Positions 18,153 through 26,558 of a stretch of DNA of 64,000 nucleotides are shown here, piece by piece. The position numbers and the translations under genes are program-made. This DNA comes from Falcatimonas sp. MSJ-15. GTDB lineage: Bacteria; Bacillota; Clostridia; Lachnospirales; Lachnospiraceae. The notes below the pieces were generated by a model. That model ran no database searches. It worked only from the letters and a program-made list of their open reading frames with translations, and had not been told where the DNA came from. Position 1 is the first letter of the stretch. Each line of letters starts with the position of its first letter. The stretch lies in contig NZ_JAHLQC010000011.1 of NCBI RefSeq assembly GCF_018918265.1, positions 62,001 to 126,000 on the forward strand, given 5' to 3'.

Positions 18153-18935
18153 ATGGGAAAAATACTAGTGGTAGATGATGATCAGGATATAAACCGACTG
18201 ATATCTACTATATTGAAGAAAAAAGGACATGATGTTACAAGTGCTTATTCGGGAACAGAAGCAGAATTACTTATTAATATGAATACATACGATCTTGTTA
18301 TATTAGATCTTATGCTTCCGGGACTTACTGGTGAAGAAGTTATAGAAAGACTTAGAAAAGTGAGTAACATTCCTGTTATTGTATTGTCAGCGAAGGGCGC
18401 AATGGAAGATAAAGTAGAGGTACTTAATCTTGGTGCGGATGACTATATAACAAAGCCTTTTGAGAATGAAGAGATAATAGCAAGAGTCAATTCGCAGCTT
18501 AGAAGATATACTAAGCTTGGTGCAAGTAATGATATTAAAAATGATACTTTAATGAATTGTGATGATAAATCTTTTTCTGATATAGCAAATAGCAATATAG
18601 CGAATAGCAATATGTCAGATAGCAATATGTCAGATACCAATTCAGATGTTATATATAAGAATATTCATATACAATCAGCAGGGCGTGAAGTATTTATAAA
18701 AGGAGAACAAGTCTCATTTACAGCACATGAATTTGATATAATGGTATTATTGTTCTCTAATCCATCTAAAGTATATTCAAGAGAGATGCTATACCAAAGT
18801 GTATGGAAAAATGGATATTATGGTGAAGATAATACAGTTAATGTACATGTAAGTAATATCCGCAAAAAGATAGCAGAACATGATACAGAAGAATATATAA
18901 AAACTGTATGGGGAATCGGCTTTAAAGCATGTTAG
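18153..18935 (+). CDS. OmpR/PhoB-family response regulator
   Basis: A 260-residue transcription factor. The receiver domain (1-115) has the acidic pocket DDD near 9-11, the phospho-acceptor Asp in LVILDLMLPG (about 53), Ser in VLSAKG and Lys in YITKPF. The winged-helix DNA-binding domain is at about 170-260 (SFTAHEFDIMVLLFSNPSKVYSREML; NVHVSNIRKKI). The linker is long and holds a short repeat of Asn/Ser units (IANSN, IANSN, MSDSN, MSDTN), unusual for the family. It is followed by an ABC transporter and a histidine kinase, its likely partners. The start at 18153 uses GGAGG 10 bases upstream. Confidence 0.93.
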   Translation: MGKILVVDDDQDINRLISTILKKKGHDVTSAYSGTEAELLINMNTYDLVILDLMLPGLTGEEVIERLRKVSNIPVIVLSAKGAMEDKVEVLNLGADDYITKPFENEEIIARVNSQLRRYTKLGASNDIKNDTLMNCDDKSFSDIANSNIANSNMSDSNMSDTNSDVIYKNIHIQSAGREVFIKGEQVSFTAHEFDIMVLLFSNPSKVYSREMLYQSVWKNGYYGEDNTVNVHVSNIRKKIAEHDTEEYIKTVWGIGFKAC

Positions 18936-18973
18936 ATAAATCTATATATGATAAAAAATGATATAATATGCAA

Positions 18974-19032
18974 TTTAAACTTTAAACTTTCTTTAAACTT
19001 TTTTTAAGACATATTAAATCTTAGATGATAAT
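18974..19032 (+). promoter_or_regulatory. Direct-repeat operator and promoter of the ABC genes
   Basis: TTTAAAC occurs at 18974, 18981 and 18992, then TTTAAGA at 19003. The last three are spaced exactly 11 bp, the period of OmpR-family dimers bound head to tail. The final copy supplies the -35 (TTAAGA 19004-19009), followed by 17 bases and GATAAT (19027-19032). Activation by the response regulator encoded just upstream is the natural inference. Confidence 0.6.
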
Positions 19033-19069
19033 ATATAGTTCGTAATAAACAACGAGAGGATGAGTAGAT

Positions 19070-19984
19070 ATGTATAATAATGCGGTTACAACGACTAATC
19101 TTAGTAAGCAATATGGCAGACAGATGGTTCTTAACAATGTAAGTATTCAGGTTAAACCGGGACAGATATATGGTCTTGTAGGTAATAATGGAGCTGGTAA
19201 GACGACACTTTTAAGAATTCTGTCTGGGCTTACAATTGAAAAATCAGGTGAATATACAATCTTTGATGAGAGCGAATATTCTAAGAAGAATGAAGCTAGA
19301 AGAAGGGTAGCTTCACTCATAGAGGAACCTGGATTTTTCCCATTTATGACAGCAAGACAGAATCTTGAGTATTTTAGAATCCAAAGAGGAATACCAGGTA
19401 AAGAGATTGTTGATGAAGTATTAAAAGAAGTTGGGCTTGATAAAGTAGGTAAGAAGAAGTTTGGTAAATTCTCACTTGGTATGCGACAGAGACTTGGAAT
19501 AGCACTTGCACTTATGGGAGAACCTGAATTGCTGCTCCTTGATGAACCAATTAATGGACTTGATCCGGAAGGAATTATAGATATCAGAAATATAATTCTA
19601 AAAGTAAATAGAGAAAAGAATACGACTATAGTTATATCAAGCCATATTCTTCCTGAACTTTCCAATATTGCAACCTATTATGGTTTTCTTAAAAAAGGCG
19701 AGCTTGTTGAACAGATATCAGCAGAGGAATTAAGTGAAAAATGTGAGACATATCTAGAGATGATAGTATCAGATGTTAGCAAGGCTGTTATAATACTTGA
19801 AAAACAGTTAGGGATAACTAATTACAAGATTCTTCCAGGTAATGTAATTAATATATATGACAGAATAGATGATGGTGAGTTAGTAAGTCGTGAGATAGTG
19901 ACTAATGGAATTGGTTTAAAATCACTCTATCTTAAATCTATTAATCTTGAAAAATATTATATGTCACTTATGGGGGAGGAATAA
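19070..19984 (+). CDS. ABC ATPase, bacitracin/lantibiotic-immunity type
   Basis: A 304-residue ATPase with Walker A GNNGAGKTT near residue 40, signature FSLGMRQRL (a one-residue variant of the usual SGG form, common in this subfamily), Walker B LLLLDEPINGLDP and the H-loop in ISSHILPEL. The C-terminal 80 residues form an extra domain. GAGAGGATG precedes the start and an 11-bp-repeat operator lies upstream. The permease follows 2 bases after the stop. The setting between a response regulator and its kinase suggests a stress-induced exporter or peptide-immunity transporter. Confidence 0.88.
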   Translation: MYNNAVTTTNLSKQYGRQMVLNNVSIQVKPGQIYGLVGNNGAGKTTLLRILSGLTIEKSGEYTIFDESEYSKKNEARRRVASLIEEPGFFPFMTARQNLEYFRIQRGIPGKEIVDEVLKEVGLDKVGKKKFGKFSLGMRQRLGIALALMGEPELLLLDEPINGLDPEGIIDIRNIILKVNREKNTTIVISSHILPELSNIATYYGFLKKGELVEQISAEELSEKCETYLEMIVSDVSKAVIILEKQLGITNYKILPGNVINIYDRIDDGELVSREIVTNGIGLKSLYLKSINLEKYYMSLMGEE

Positions 19985-19986
19985 TT

Positions 19987-20757
19987 ATGATTAATTATAT
20001 AAGAAGTGAATTCTATAGAATAAAAAGAACGAAGAGCCTGTATATATCAATGGGAGTGATATTAGCAGTGTTGGCGTTTGCGATATATGCAGCAACTGAT
20101 GTAACTAGGGAATATGGACTCGGAGCAGGAATGATATATGCATCCATAGCACAGACACTTGGAATGTGTACTTATATGGTAATATGGATTATGTCATGTG
20201 CACAGGGTGATGAAGGTAAATATCATATATTTAAGAGCAGTATATCATCAGGGAGCGGAAGAGGAGTAATATTCTTTGGACGTTTTATAGCTGAGATAGT
20301 AACATGTATAATATCATATATAATTATTAACTTGTTCATAATACTTATGACATCACTTATGGCAGGTGATTTTGATACAGAAGCTATGAGTGCATACTGT
20401 ATGCTTATGCTAAAGCAGTTGCCAGTACTTGTAGCGATGGCAGCAGTTGTTCATACATGCTATATAGTATTTAAAAATTCTCTTTCAGCAGTTGGTGTAT
20501 CATATTTTATACTTTCATTAATGCCACAGATTGCTACAGTAGTAGGAATGAAGTATAAGTTTATATCTAAGTTAAGAGACTTTTCACCAGTGAGATTTCT
20601 AGAAGCTACATTTGATGCAGATACATATACATATAGAGTAGTATGTGCATGGGAGATTGGTAATTCAACTTGGAAGATGATATTGACAGTAGCTATCTAT
20701 TTTATCGGAGCATTAGTAGTAGGTTATGCTATTATGAGAAAAAAAGATATTAAATAG
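19987..20757 (+). CDS. ABC-2 type permease
   Basis: A 256-residue membrane protein with about six predicted helices (for example 18-34, 60-75, 105-125, 145-160, 165-185, 230-248), the usual size for lantibiotic-immunity permeases. GGGGAGG lies just upstream, within the end of the ATPase gene. The C-terminus reads MRKKDIK. The DNA encoding that tail is the first unit of a degenerate tandem repeat that fills the gap to the kinase gene. Confidence 0.85.
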   Translation: MINYIRSEFYRIKRTKSLYISMGVILAVLAFAIYAATDVTREYGLGAGMIYASIAQTLGMCTYMVIWIMSCAQGDEGKYHIFKSSISSGSGRGVIFFGRFIAEIVTCIISYIIINLFIILMTSLMAGDFDTEAMSAYCMLMLKQLPVLVAMAAVVHTCYIVFKNSLSAVGVSYFILSLMPQIATVVGMKYKFISKLRDFSPVRFLEATFDADTYTYRVVCAWEIGNSTWKMILTVAIYFIGALVVGYAIMRKKDIK

Positions 20758-20911
20758 GTACTAGGATATGAATAAGAAAGATATAAAATAGTTATTCGGA
20801 TATAAAAATAAAAAAGATATTAAAGATATTCGGATATAAAAATAAAAAAGATATTGAAGTTATTCGAATATAAAAATAAGAAAATATTGAAGTTATTCGA
20901 ATATAAAAAAT
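20739..20911 (+). repeat. Five tandem units of 34-36 bp after the permease
   Basis: Units lie at 20739-20773, 20774-20809, 20810-20843, 20844-20877 and 20878-20911. Each has an A-rich start, then GATATTRAA, then TATTCGRATATAAAAAT (the first unit is most diverged). The first covers the 3' end and stop codon of the permease; the second still spells a short ATG-NKKDIK-stop frame. It looks like a minisatellite grown from the permease tail, lengthening the space before the kinase gene. Confidence 0.75.
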
Positions 20912-20938
20912 TCAATTATGAAGATGGAAGTGGCTAAT

Positions 20939-22015
20939 ATGAAAGGATATATAGTAATAATCATAATATTGTCATTAATAAGCGTGTATTCAACTACACG
21001 CTTTCTTCTGTTAGAGAATGAGATAAGAAAACTTAATAAGTATCTTGAGAAGATATTAAAATCAAAATCAGATATTACAGAAGATTATAAAAATGCAGCT
21101 GATGTTGAAGATGCAAGGATTATAACATGTACAATAGGAGATCGTAATTACGAGAATTTGGTAAAAAATATTAATAAATATATTAAAAATAAGAGAGTTG
21201 AAAGAATTACTTTTTTTAACAGAGAGCAGGAGTTCAAGATGGAGATTGCTAATATATCACATGATCTTAGAACACCACTTACAACAATACTTGGATATAT
21301 GGATTTGATTAAAGAATCACTTAGAGATGAACAGATAAGAATAGAAGATAATGTTAAGAAGAATGACATAATATTAGGCAGGGAAGATACTAGAGAGAAT
21401 AATAATATATCAGAATCACAACGAGTAGAAGCAATAGAACATACAAAAAGTGATATATGGACATATATAGACATAGTAGAGAGACGTTCTAAGAATCTGC
21501 AGAATCTAATCGAGCAGTTCTATGAATATTCAAGGCTTAATGATATTAATTATGTAATTGAACTTACCAAAGTTAATATTACACAGATTGTAAGCGAACA
21601 TCTTCTTTCATATTATCAGGATTTTGAAAACAGAGGGATAGAAGTTCATGTTGATATAGAAGACAGACCAATATGGGTAAGTGGAAGTGAGAATACAATA
21701 GGAAGGATAGTTAACAATCTTACAGGTAATGCATTAAAATATGCGACAGATGGACTAAAAGTTAAAGTATATGAAGATGATAATTATGCATATATAGAAT
21801 ATTCTAATCGGACAGAATGTATGACAGAGTATGATATTAAGCATATTTTTGATAGATTTTTTATGACAGATAAATCACGCAATAAGAGTAGTTCAGGACT
21901 TGGACTTACAATAAGCAGACTCCTTGCAAATAAGATGGGTGGCGAGGTTTATGCAGAATATGAAGAACCATGGTTTATAATAACAGTAAAATTAAAAAAA
22001 TGGGATTCAGATTAA
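20939..22015 (+). CDS. Sensor histidine kinase, one membrane helix
   Basis: A 358-residue kinase. A single N-terminal helix (about 3-22) and almost no outer domain suggest intramembrane sensing, possibly through the adjacent transporter. The DHp domain has H108 in NISHDLRTPLTTILGY. About 40 hydrophilic residues (129-171) separate its two helices, where roughly 10 are usual. The catalytic domain has the N-box VNNLTGNALKYA and G-box SSGLGLTISRLL. The start at 20939 has GGAAG upstream; the ATG at 20918 is not supported. It partners the response regulator at 18153. Confidence 0.88.
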   Translation: MKGYIVIIIILSLISVYSTTRFLLLENEIRKLNKYLEKILKSKSDITEDYKNAADVEDARIITCTIGDRNYENLVKNINKYIKNKRVERITFFNREQEFKMEIANISHDLRTPLTTILGYMDLIKESLRDEQIRIEDNVKKNDIILGREDTRENNNISESQRVEAIEHTKSDIWTYIDIVERRSKNLQNLIEQFYEYSRLNDINYVIELTKVNITQIVSEHLLSYYQDFENRGIEVHVDIEDRPIWVSGSENTIGRIVNNLTGNALKYATDGLKVKVYEDDNYAYIEYSNRTECMTEYDIKHIFDRFFMTDKSRNKSSSGLGLTISRLLANKMGGEVYAEYEEPWFIITVKLKKWDSD

Positions 22016-22100
22016 TGAGTTAATTAAATATATGTGGATTGTCAAAACAATATTAATATTGTATGTGATAAAAGGTGATTAATAAAAAATAATTATAGAT

Positions 22101-22155
22101 TTTACATTGATTTTACATAAGAATGATTATAGATTTTACATAAGACCATTATTAT
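22101..22155 (+). promoter_or_regulatory. Pho-box promoter of pstSCA
   Basis: TTTACAT stands at 22101, 22112 and 22135 (steps of 11 and 23), and TATTAT at 22150. The same spacing occurs before pstB and before the MFS gene at 34277. Such 11-bp direct repeats just ahead of the -10 are the form of PhoP/PhoB sites that replace a -35 box. Confidence 0.8.
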
Positions 22156-22214
22156 ATGCATTGTAAAGAAAAAGAAATAAAAGTGCAAAGCACATAATAA
22201 TGGAGGAATTAAAA

Positions 22215-23177
22215 ATGAGAAAATTTATCGGAATGGCAATGGGAGTAATCCTTATGGCAACAGCCATGGTTGGATGTGGCAGTAAAGATGCTAATGGAAC
22301 AGGAACTGAATCTGGTAAAGCAGTACAGGAGACAACGATTGATGGTACAGATAAGAAATCAGACAGCAAAGATTCAAAATCAGATTTTGATACAAGTTCT
22401 GAGATTACAGTAGTATCAAGAGAAGATGGTTCAGGTACAAGAGGTGCATTCATAGAACTTATGGGCATTGAACAGAAGAATGCCGACGGTAAAAAAGTTG
22501 ATATGACAACAGAAGAAGCAGTTGTAACTAACTCAACATCAGTAATGATGACAACAGTAGCAGGTGATGAATATGCACTTGGATATATCTCACTTGGTTC
22601 ATTAGATGATACAGTAAAAGCAGTAAAAGTTGATGGAGTTGAAGCAACTGTTGATAATATCAAGAGTGATAAATACAAAGTATCAAGACCTTTCAATATT
22701 GCAACAAAAGGTGATGTAACAGGAGTTGCAGCAGATTTTATCAAATTCATCATGAGTGCTGATGGACAGGAAGTTATCACAGATAATGGATATATCAGTG
22801 TATCAGAAGAAGGTGCTTTTACAAGTGATAATTCAGAAGGTAAGATTGTTATAGCTGGTTCTTCATCAGTAACACCTGTTATGCAGAAATTAAAAGAAGC
22901 ATATCTTAAAGTTAATACAAAAGCTGAAATTGAGATTCAGGAAAGTGATTCATCAACAGGTATGCAGGCAGCTATCGAAGGTGCATGTGATATCGGTATG
23001 GCATCAAGAGACTTAAAAGATAGTGAAAAAGAAAGCGGACTTACACCAACAGTAATAGCAAAAGATGGTATTGCAGTAATCGTTAACAATAATTGTCCTG
23101 CAGAAGATTTAAAATCAGAAGATATTATGAAAGCATTCACAGGCGAAGTAACAGAGTGGTCAGAGATATATGAATAA
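22215..23177 (+). CDS. pstS: Phosphate-binding lipoprotein PstS, permuted order
   Basis: Captures phosphate outside the membrane for PstCAB. 320 residues. The signal peptide ends in AMVGC with C21 lipidated, followed by a Gly/Thr/Lys/Asp-rich linker to about 60. The phosphate-binding segments come in permuted order. The part normally late (VSREDGSGTRGAF, about 67-79) is first, and the part normally first (AGSSSVTP about 214-221, GMASRDLK about 261-268, and the TEWSEI end) is last. GGAGG lies 7 bases before the ATG at 22215. The stop overlaps pstC by 8 bases. Confidence 0.92.
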   Translation: MRKFIGMAMGVILMATAMVGCGSKDANGTGTESGKAVQETTIDGTDKKSDSKDSKSDFDTSSEITVVSREDGSGTRGAFIELMGIEQKNADGKKVDMTTEEAVVTNSTSVMMTTVAGDEYALGYISLGSLDDTVKAVKVDGVEATVDNIKSDKYKVSRPFNIATKGDVTGVAADFIKFIMSADGQEVITDNGYISVSEEGAFTSDNSEGKIVIAGSSSVTPVMQKLKEAYLKVNTKAEIEIQESDSSTGMQAAIEGACDIGMASRDLKDSEKESGLTPTVIAKDGIAVIVNNNCPAEDLKSEDIMKAFTGEVTEWSEIYE

Positions 23178-24021
23178 GATAATAGATAAATTAATGAAGG
23201 TAGTATTCTTTATTGCAGCATGTGCGTCAATAGTAGCAGTAGCACTTATATGTGGATTTATGTTTGCTAATGGCGTTCCTGCAATAGGAAAGATAGGATT
23301 TGTAAAGTTTATATTTGGTAAAGTATGGAAACCGGGAAGCGAATTATTTGGAATCTTTCCTATGATAGTCGGAAGTTTATATGTTACAGCCGGAGCGATA
23401 ATTATAGGAGTTCCAATAGGAATATTGACAGCGATATTTATGTCAAAGTTTTGTCCAAAAGGATTGTACAAATTTTTAAAACCTGTAATAGATTTACTTG
23501 CAGGTATCCCTTCAGTAGTTTATGGATTCTTTGGCCTTGTGGTTATAGTACCATTTGTGCGTGAGAATATTGGCGGAAAGGGGTATAGCATCCTTTCCGC
23601 TTCTGTTTTATTAGGGATAATGATACTTCCGACTGTCATCGGAGTATGTGAATCAGCAATTAATGCTGTACCTGAGAGTTACTATGAAGGTGCACTTGCA
23701 CTTGGTGCAACACACGAGAGAAGTGTATTTAAAGCGGTAGTACCTGCTGCCAAATCAGGAATATTTGCCGGAGTAGTTCTTGGAATAGGTAGAGCAATAG
23801 GCGAAGCGATGGCAGTAATTATGGTATGTGGTAATCAGGCAAGAATGCCAAAAGGACTATTAAAGGGTGTTAGAACTCTTACGACCAATATTGTAATGGA
23901 TATGGGATATGCAGCAGATCTTCACAGAGAAGCACTCATTGCGACAGGTGTTGTATTATTTGTATTCATATTATTAATCAATATTGCATTTTCAGTGCTA
24001 AAGAGTAAGGAGGCAAAATAA
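23170..24021 (+). CDS. pstC: Phosphate ABC transporter permease PstC
   Basis: A 283-residue permease with about six membrane helices. It shows the family loop LAGIPSVVYGFFGLVVIVPFVR and the cytoplasmic EAA-type loop YYEGALALGATHERSVFKAVVPAA that contacts PstB. The start overlaps the pstS stop. It is cotranscribed with pstS and pstA, but the ATPase gene pstB is not next to it; it lies 6.9 kb downstream. Confidence 0.95.
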   Translation: MNKIIDKLMKVVFFIAACASIVAVALICGFMFANGVPAIGKIGFVKFIFGKVWKPGSELFGIFPMIVGSLYVTAGAIIIGVPIGILTAIFMSKFCPKGLYKFLKPVIDLLAGIPSVVYGFFGLVVIVPFVRENIGGKGYSILSASVLLGIMILPTVIGVCESAINAVPESYYEGALALGATHERSVFKAVVPAAKSGIFAGVVLGIGRAIGEAMAVIMVCGNQARMPKGLLKGVRTLTTNIVMDMGYAADLHREALIATGVVLFVFILLINIAFSVLKSKEAK

Positions 24022-24024
24022 TTC

Positions 24025-24852
24025 ATGAAAAAATATATAAGACATCCTGGTTCACTTATAATAAGAGCAATTGTATATCTAGCAGCAGCATTCACTGTTA
24101 TAATGCTTGGTTTTATAATTGCACATATACTTATAAAAGGTGTGCCATATCTTACTCCGGATTTATTCGCACTTAAGTATAATTCTGATAATGTGTCGAT
24201 GATGCCTTCAATAATTAATACACTTATAATGATAGTACTTGTACTTGTTATAGCAGTTCCATTTGGTATATTCTCAGCAATATATCTTGTAGAATATGCA
24301 GATAAGAATAATAAATTCGTGAATGTAATAAGACTTACAACAGAGACTTTAACAGGAATTCCTTCAATCATATATGGTCTGTTTGGTATGCTCTTTTTTA
24401 ATTATGCATTACATTGGGGTAATTCTCTTATCGGTGGAGCATTAACACTTGCAATAATGGTACTTCCTGTAATTATGAGAACGACAGAAGAAGCACTTAT
24501 TGCAGTACCATTAAGTTACAGAGAAGGTTCATTTGCTCTTGGAGCAGGTAAGGTAAGGACAATATTTAAAGTAGTACTTCCACCGGCTGTTCCAGGTATA
24601 CTATCAGGTATAATTCTTGCGATAGGTCGTATAGTTGGAGAAACAGCAGCTCTTGTATATACAGCAGGTACAGTACCGGATCTGCCAAAGAGTATATTCT
24701 CATCAGGCAGAACACTTGCAGTTCACATGTATTCATTAAGTCGTGAAGGTATGTATACGAATCAGGCTTATGCAACTGCAGTAATATTATTGTTACTTGT
24801 CATTATAATTAATAGAGTATCAGCACTTATTGCAAAAAAATTGCAAAAGTAA
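24025..24852 (+). CDS. pstA: Phosphate ABC transporter permease PstA
   Basis: A 275-residue permease paired with PstC. TLTGIPSIIYGLFGMLFF and the coupling loop YREGSFALGAGKVRTIFKVVLPPA are visible, along with about six membrane helices. AAGGAGG precedes it within the pstC end. It ends the first pst operon; a large inverted-repeat element begins 20 bases later. Confidence 0.95.
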   Translation: MKKYIRHPGSLIIRAIVYLAAAFTVIMLGFIIAHILIKGVPYLTPDLFALKYNSDNVSMMPSIINTLIMIVLVLVIAVPFGIFSAIYLVEYADKNNKFVNVIRLTTETLTGIPSIIYGLFGMLFFNYALHWGNSLIGGALTLAIMVLPVIMRTTEEALIAVPLSYREGSFALGAGKVRTIFKVVLPPAVPGILSGIILAIGRIVGETAALVYTAGTVPDLPKSIFSSGRTLAVHMYSLSREGMYTNQAYATAVILLLLVIIINRVSALIAKKLQK

Positions 24853-24871
24853 TATTTTTAGGGGGTATCTG

Positions 24872-25028
24872 GGCTTGTCAGAGTATTAATAATATCAACG
24901 AAAACACGCTTTCGCTAAGTGTACATCGTAACGGTACTAAGTTTGTTGGAAGTTAAAACTTTAGGCGCACTAAGTGCCGACGATTACCACATTGTTTTTT
25001 TATGATATTATTAATACTCTGACAAGCC
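24872..25028. repeat. 26-bp perfect inverted-repeat element after pstA
   Basis: 24872-24897 (starts GGCTTGTC) and 25003-25028 (ends GACAAGCC) are perfect complements over 26 bp and enclose 105 bp. The interior has smaller dyads (GGCGCAC/GTGCC; ACACGC/GTGT). No flanking target duplication is clear and no ORF is inside. It could be a MITE-like element, or as RNA a long hairpin ending or stabilising pstSCA mRNA. Confidence 0.7.
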
Positions 25029-25170
25029 GATTTACGTTTTCGTGAGATGTTAGTAGTGTTTATGTAAGGCGATTTGCGATTTTGTGAGATGTTAGTAGTG
25101 TTTATGTGAAGCGATTTGTGTTTTTGTGAGATTTAGTAGTGTTTATGTAAGGTGATTTGCGTTTTTTGTT
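25028..25170. repeat. Tandem 42-bp repeats, 3.4 copies
   Basis: Units at 25028-25069, 25070-25111, 25112-25152 (41 bp) and a partial one at 25153-25170 share CGATTTGCG then GTGAGAT then TTAGTAGTGTTTATG. The array abuts the right arm of the inverted-repeat element. There are no unique spacers, so it is not a CRISPR. Confidence 0.75.
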
Positions 25171-25211
25171 AAAAAAACGCTCTCACTAGTAATATTTTTA
25201 GTGAGAGTGTA
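25171..25211 (-). terminator. Terminator after bioB, possibly bidirectional
   Basis: A stem of about 11 bp (GCTCTCACTA with TAGTGAGAG plus a wobble) is followed on the minus strand by seven T. On the plus strand only ATTTT follows. It separates the convergent pst and bioB transcripts. Confidence 0.8.
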
Positions 25212-25260
25212 TTTTAAATGATACTATTATACTTTTATGGTGCTAATACAAGGGCAAGAT

Positions 25261-26238
25261 TTATTTTAGATAGTCGGGTGTAACATCACGTCCCATATCT
25301 TTAAGAAGTTTTTTATCACTTCGTATTGTTGCACATGCAACGGTTGTAAGCATATTGCCGGTAATAGTTGCAGAAGCACCGGATTTAAAAGCAAGCTCGC
25401 CATCATTGGTAAGTAATGCACGTCCGGCAGCAAGTCTTATATCAGCAGTCGGATTAATATATCTAAAGAAAGCGATAGTTCTTAGAATATCTTTTTCACT
25501 TATTCTCTCAAGATTCTCAAGAGGAGTTCCTTTTATAGGCATAAGTGCGTTAATAGGGATTGAATCTACAGGAATTTCAGACAGGCTTACAGCCATGTCA
25601 AGGCGATCTTCCCATGTCTCACCCATTCCGATAATTCCACCAGAACAAGCATACATTCCTTCAGCTTTAACTTTTTTCAGAGTATCTATCTTCATATCAT
25701 AAGTATGTGTAGTGCATATATTAGGAAAGTTTCTCTTAGAAGTTTCTATATTATGGTGGTAACTTGATACACCTGCTTCATGAAGTCTGTGCAATTGTTC
25801 AGAAGATAAGAATCCCATTGAAGCACATAAGTCAATTTTACATTCTTTTTTCATAGTCTCATAAGCATGAATTGCTTTATCAAATTCGATACCGGTAAGT
25901 GCCTTGCCGGCAGTTACTATTGAAAAGCGATCTACACCTTCGCTTTCATTCATGCGACATGCTTCTAATATCTTATCTTCTGGAAGAAAATCATATATAT
26001 CACAATCTGTATGATGATGTGCAGATTGGGCACAATATTTACAGTCTTCAGGGCATCTGCCGCTTCTTCCATTTATAATAGAGCATAGATCAACTTTGTC
26101 ACCTACAAAGTGTTCTCTTATCTTATCAGCACCTTTACACAATTCATCAAGATCACATGTAAGAAAAAAGGTTAGATCATCATCTCTTGTAATTCTTCGT
26201 CCGTTAATTATCTCATTAGCCAGTTCCATTGCATCCAT
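25261..26238 (-). CDS. bioB: Biotin synthase BioB
   Basis: Radical-SAM enzyme that inserts sulfur into dethiobiotin to give biotin. The 325 residues are the normal length. The radical-SAM cluster motif is C62, C66 and C69 in GRCPEDCKYCAQS. The family segments CASMGFLSSEQ, YHHNIETS and GGIIGMGETWEDRL follow. It stands alone with no other bio gene in the window and is transcribed against both flanking operons. A BirA operator was not convincingly found. Confidence 0.95.
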   Translation of the reverse strand: MDAMELANEIINGRRITRDDDLTFFLTCDLDELCKGADKIREHFVGDKVDLCSIINGRSGRCPEDCKYCAQSAHHHTDCDIYDFLPEDKILEACRMNESEGVDRFSIVTAGKALTGIEFDKAIHAYETMKKECKIDLCASMGFLSSEQLHRLHEAGVSSYHHNIETSKRNFPNICTTHTYDMKIDTLKKVKAEGMYACSGGIIGMGETWEDRLDMAVSLSEIPVDSIPINALMPIKGTPLENLERISEKDILRTIAFFRYINPTADIRLAAGRALLTNDGELAFKSGASATITGNMLTTVACATIRSDKKLLKDMGRDVTPDYLK

Positions 26239-26451
26239 ACGCTCGTCTCCATTCGTTTATTATATTATAAAAAACTCTCATAAAAGTACATTGGTGGCAT
26301 ATATTTTTAAATTTTTTAGTGAATTATGATTGATAATATTATTTTTTATTAATACCATAATTAAAATAAGGAAATAAAAGGTAAACCTCAATGTACTATA
26401 AGTTAACAATAATACTTTTTATATTTGGTGTCAACTCTTAAAAAAAGACTA

Positions 26452-26481
26452 TTGAATTTCGCTACCATATTAAAGTATAAT
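26452..26481 (+). promoter_or_regulatory. Promoter of the MoxR/Bat operon
   Basis: TTGAAT (26452-26457), 18 bases, TATAAT (26476-26481), about 77 bases before the moxR start. Confidence 0.6.
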
Positions 26482-26558
26482 ACTAGTTGTGTGTTGTCTG
26501 GCTAAGAGAGGATAGACAGATATATGTATACACAAAAAAATATTAAGGGGTCAAAATA

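Noticed and set aside
26371..26412. Possible BirA operator upstream of bioB
   Set aside because: Only one half-site (GTTAACAAT) is seen; the matching left half is absent.
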